Shown here in pieces: positions 5,406 to 5,472 of a stretch of 5,472 nucleotides of DNA. Positions within the stretch are counted from its first letter, which is position 1, and each line of letters begins with the position of its first letter. The notes beneath the pieces are model-generated. The model worked only from the letters and a program-made list of their open reading frames with translations. It ran no database searches and was not told the origin of the DNA. The position numbers were made by a program, and so were the translations under genes. Where the stretch lies: positions 1 to 5,472 of the forward strand of contig ONPY01000111.1 of assembly GCA_900319835.1 (NCBI GenBank), in the 5' to 3' direction. This DNA comes from an uncultured Eubacteriales bacterium. Lineage in GTDB: Bacteria; Bacillota_A; Clostridia; Oscillospirales; Oscillospiraceae.

Positions 5406-5472
5406 GGAATCGACCGTGTTGTACAGCTGCTGGAAAAGGTTGCCAATCAGAAGGGGGATGGAGAAGCGGATC
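5406..5472. repeat. Terminal direct repeat, right copy
   Basis: This is an exact 67-base match to the left end of the window. Because the window stops exactly at the end of the match, the repeat is best explained as contig overlap rather than as two genomic copies. Confidence 0.95.

Larger units (their letters stand above)
5247..5472 (-). pseudogene. MATE transporter internal fragment fused to antisense AraC sequence
   Basis: Read on the minus strand, 5472 to about 5295 encodes MATE residues 11-69. The right-end part reads IVVGNYVGHEALAAVGCTTP, then IVNMLIGLFVGLASGAG, which covers the end of helix 1 and helix 2 of the family. It continues in frame with the 32 codons at the left edge through the 67-bp terminal repeat. 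After GAG, where MATE proteins continue with V-V-I-S-Q-like residues, the frame instead reads SVLRKSSSSRIFTLK and stops at 5249-5247. This is the antisense of the AraC linker helix. The joined product would be 84 residues and nonfunctional as a pump. The fusion arose by recombination, chimera formation or assembly error, not by normal gene decay. Confidence 0.8.

Noticed and set aside
1..5472. The circle as a plasmid, phage or integrative element
   Set aside because: The terminal repeat suggests circularity, but there is no replication initiator, relaxase, partition, recombinase, transposase or phage gene. The closing junction cuts two housekeeping-type genes.

Overview
The window looks like chromosomal DNA from a G+C-rich gut-type Firmicute, plausibly Oscillospiraceae/Ruminococcaceae-like. 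This is an inference from G/C-ending codons, strong AGGAGG-type ribosome binding sites, AT-rich intergenic promoters, and the style of the AraC and MATE proteins. No marker gene fixes the taxon.

Layout. The left edge holds the first 32 codons of a MATE-family efflux pump on the minus strand, with a textbook promoter (TTGACA, 17 nt, TATACT). After a divergent intergenic region of about 300 bp comes a tight plus-strand operon of three genes. The first (399-1535) encodes a tocopherol cyclase/CrtC-like lipocalin-fold protein. The second (1546-2511) encodes a short-chain dehydrogenase with an unusual charged amphipathic C-terminal helix. The third (2501-4579) encodes an Old Yellow Enzyme/2,4-dienoyl-CoA reductase-type Fe-S flavoprotein of the same general architecture as BaiCD/BaiH, enoate reductases and trimethylamine dehydrogenase. 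A strong intrinsic terminator follows. An AraC-family regulator gene starts at 4705, but its DNA-binding half is missing.

The right edge is not contiguous with native sequence. Near 5295-5316 the AraC gene gives way to the inside of the same MATE gene, in antisense. The last 67 bases (5406-5472) repeat the first 67 exactly. Joined through this repeat the sequence is a 5405-bp circle whose junction fuses a MATE fragment to an AraC fragment. There is no replication, mobilisation, recombinase or phage gene. The circle is therefore best read as an excised or chimeric circle, or an assembly closure, of a chromosomal segment rather than a plasmid.

Working model (inference): the operon processes a hydrophobic enone-type molecule such as an isoprenoid, steroid, quinone or plant phenolic. 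The OYE enzyme would reduce a C=C bond, the SDR would interconvert carbonyl and alcohol, and the lipocalin-like protein would hydrate, cyclise or bind the substrate. The divergent MATE pump and the downstream AraC regulator would supply export and control. The substrate cannot be read from sequence.
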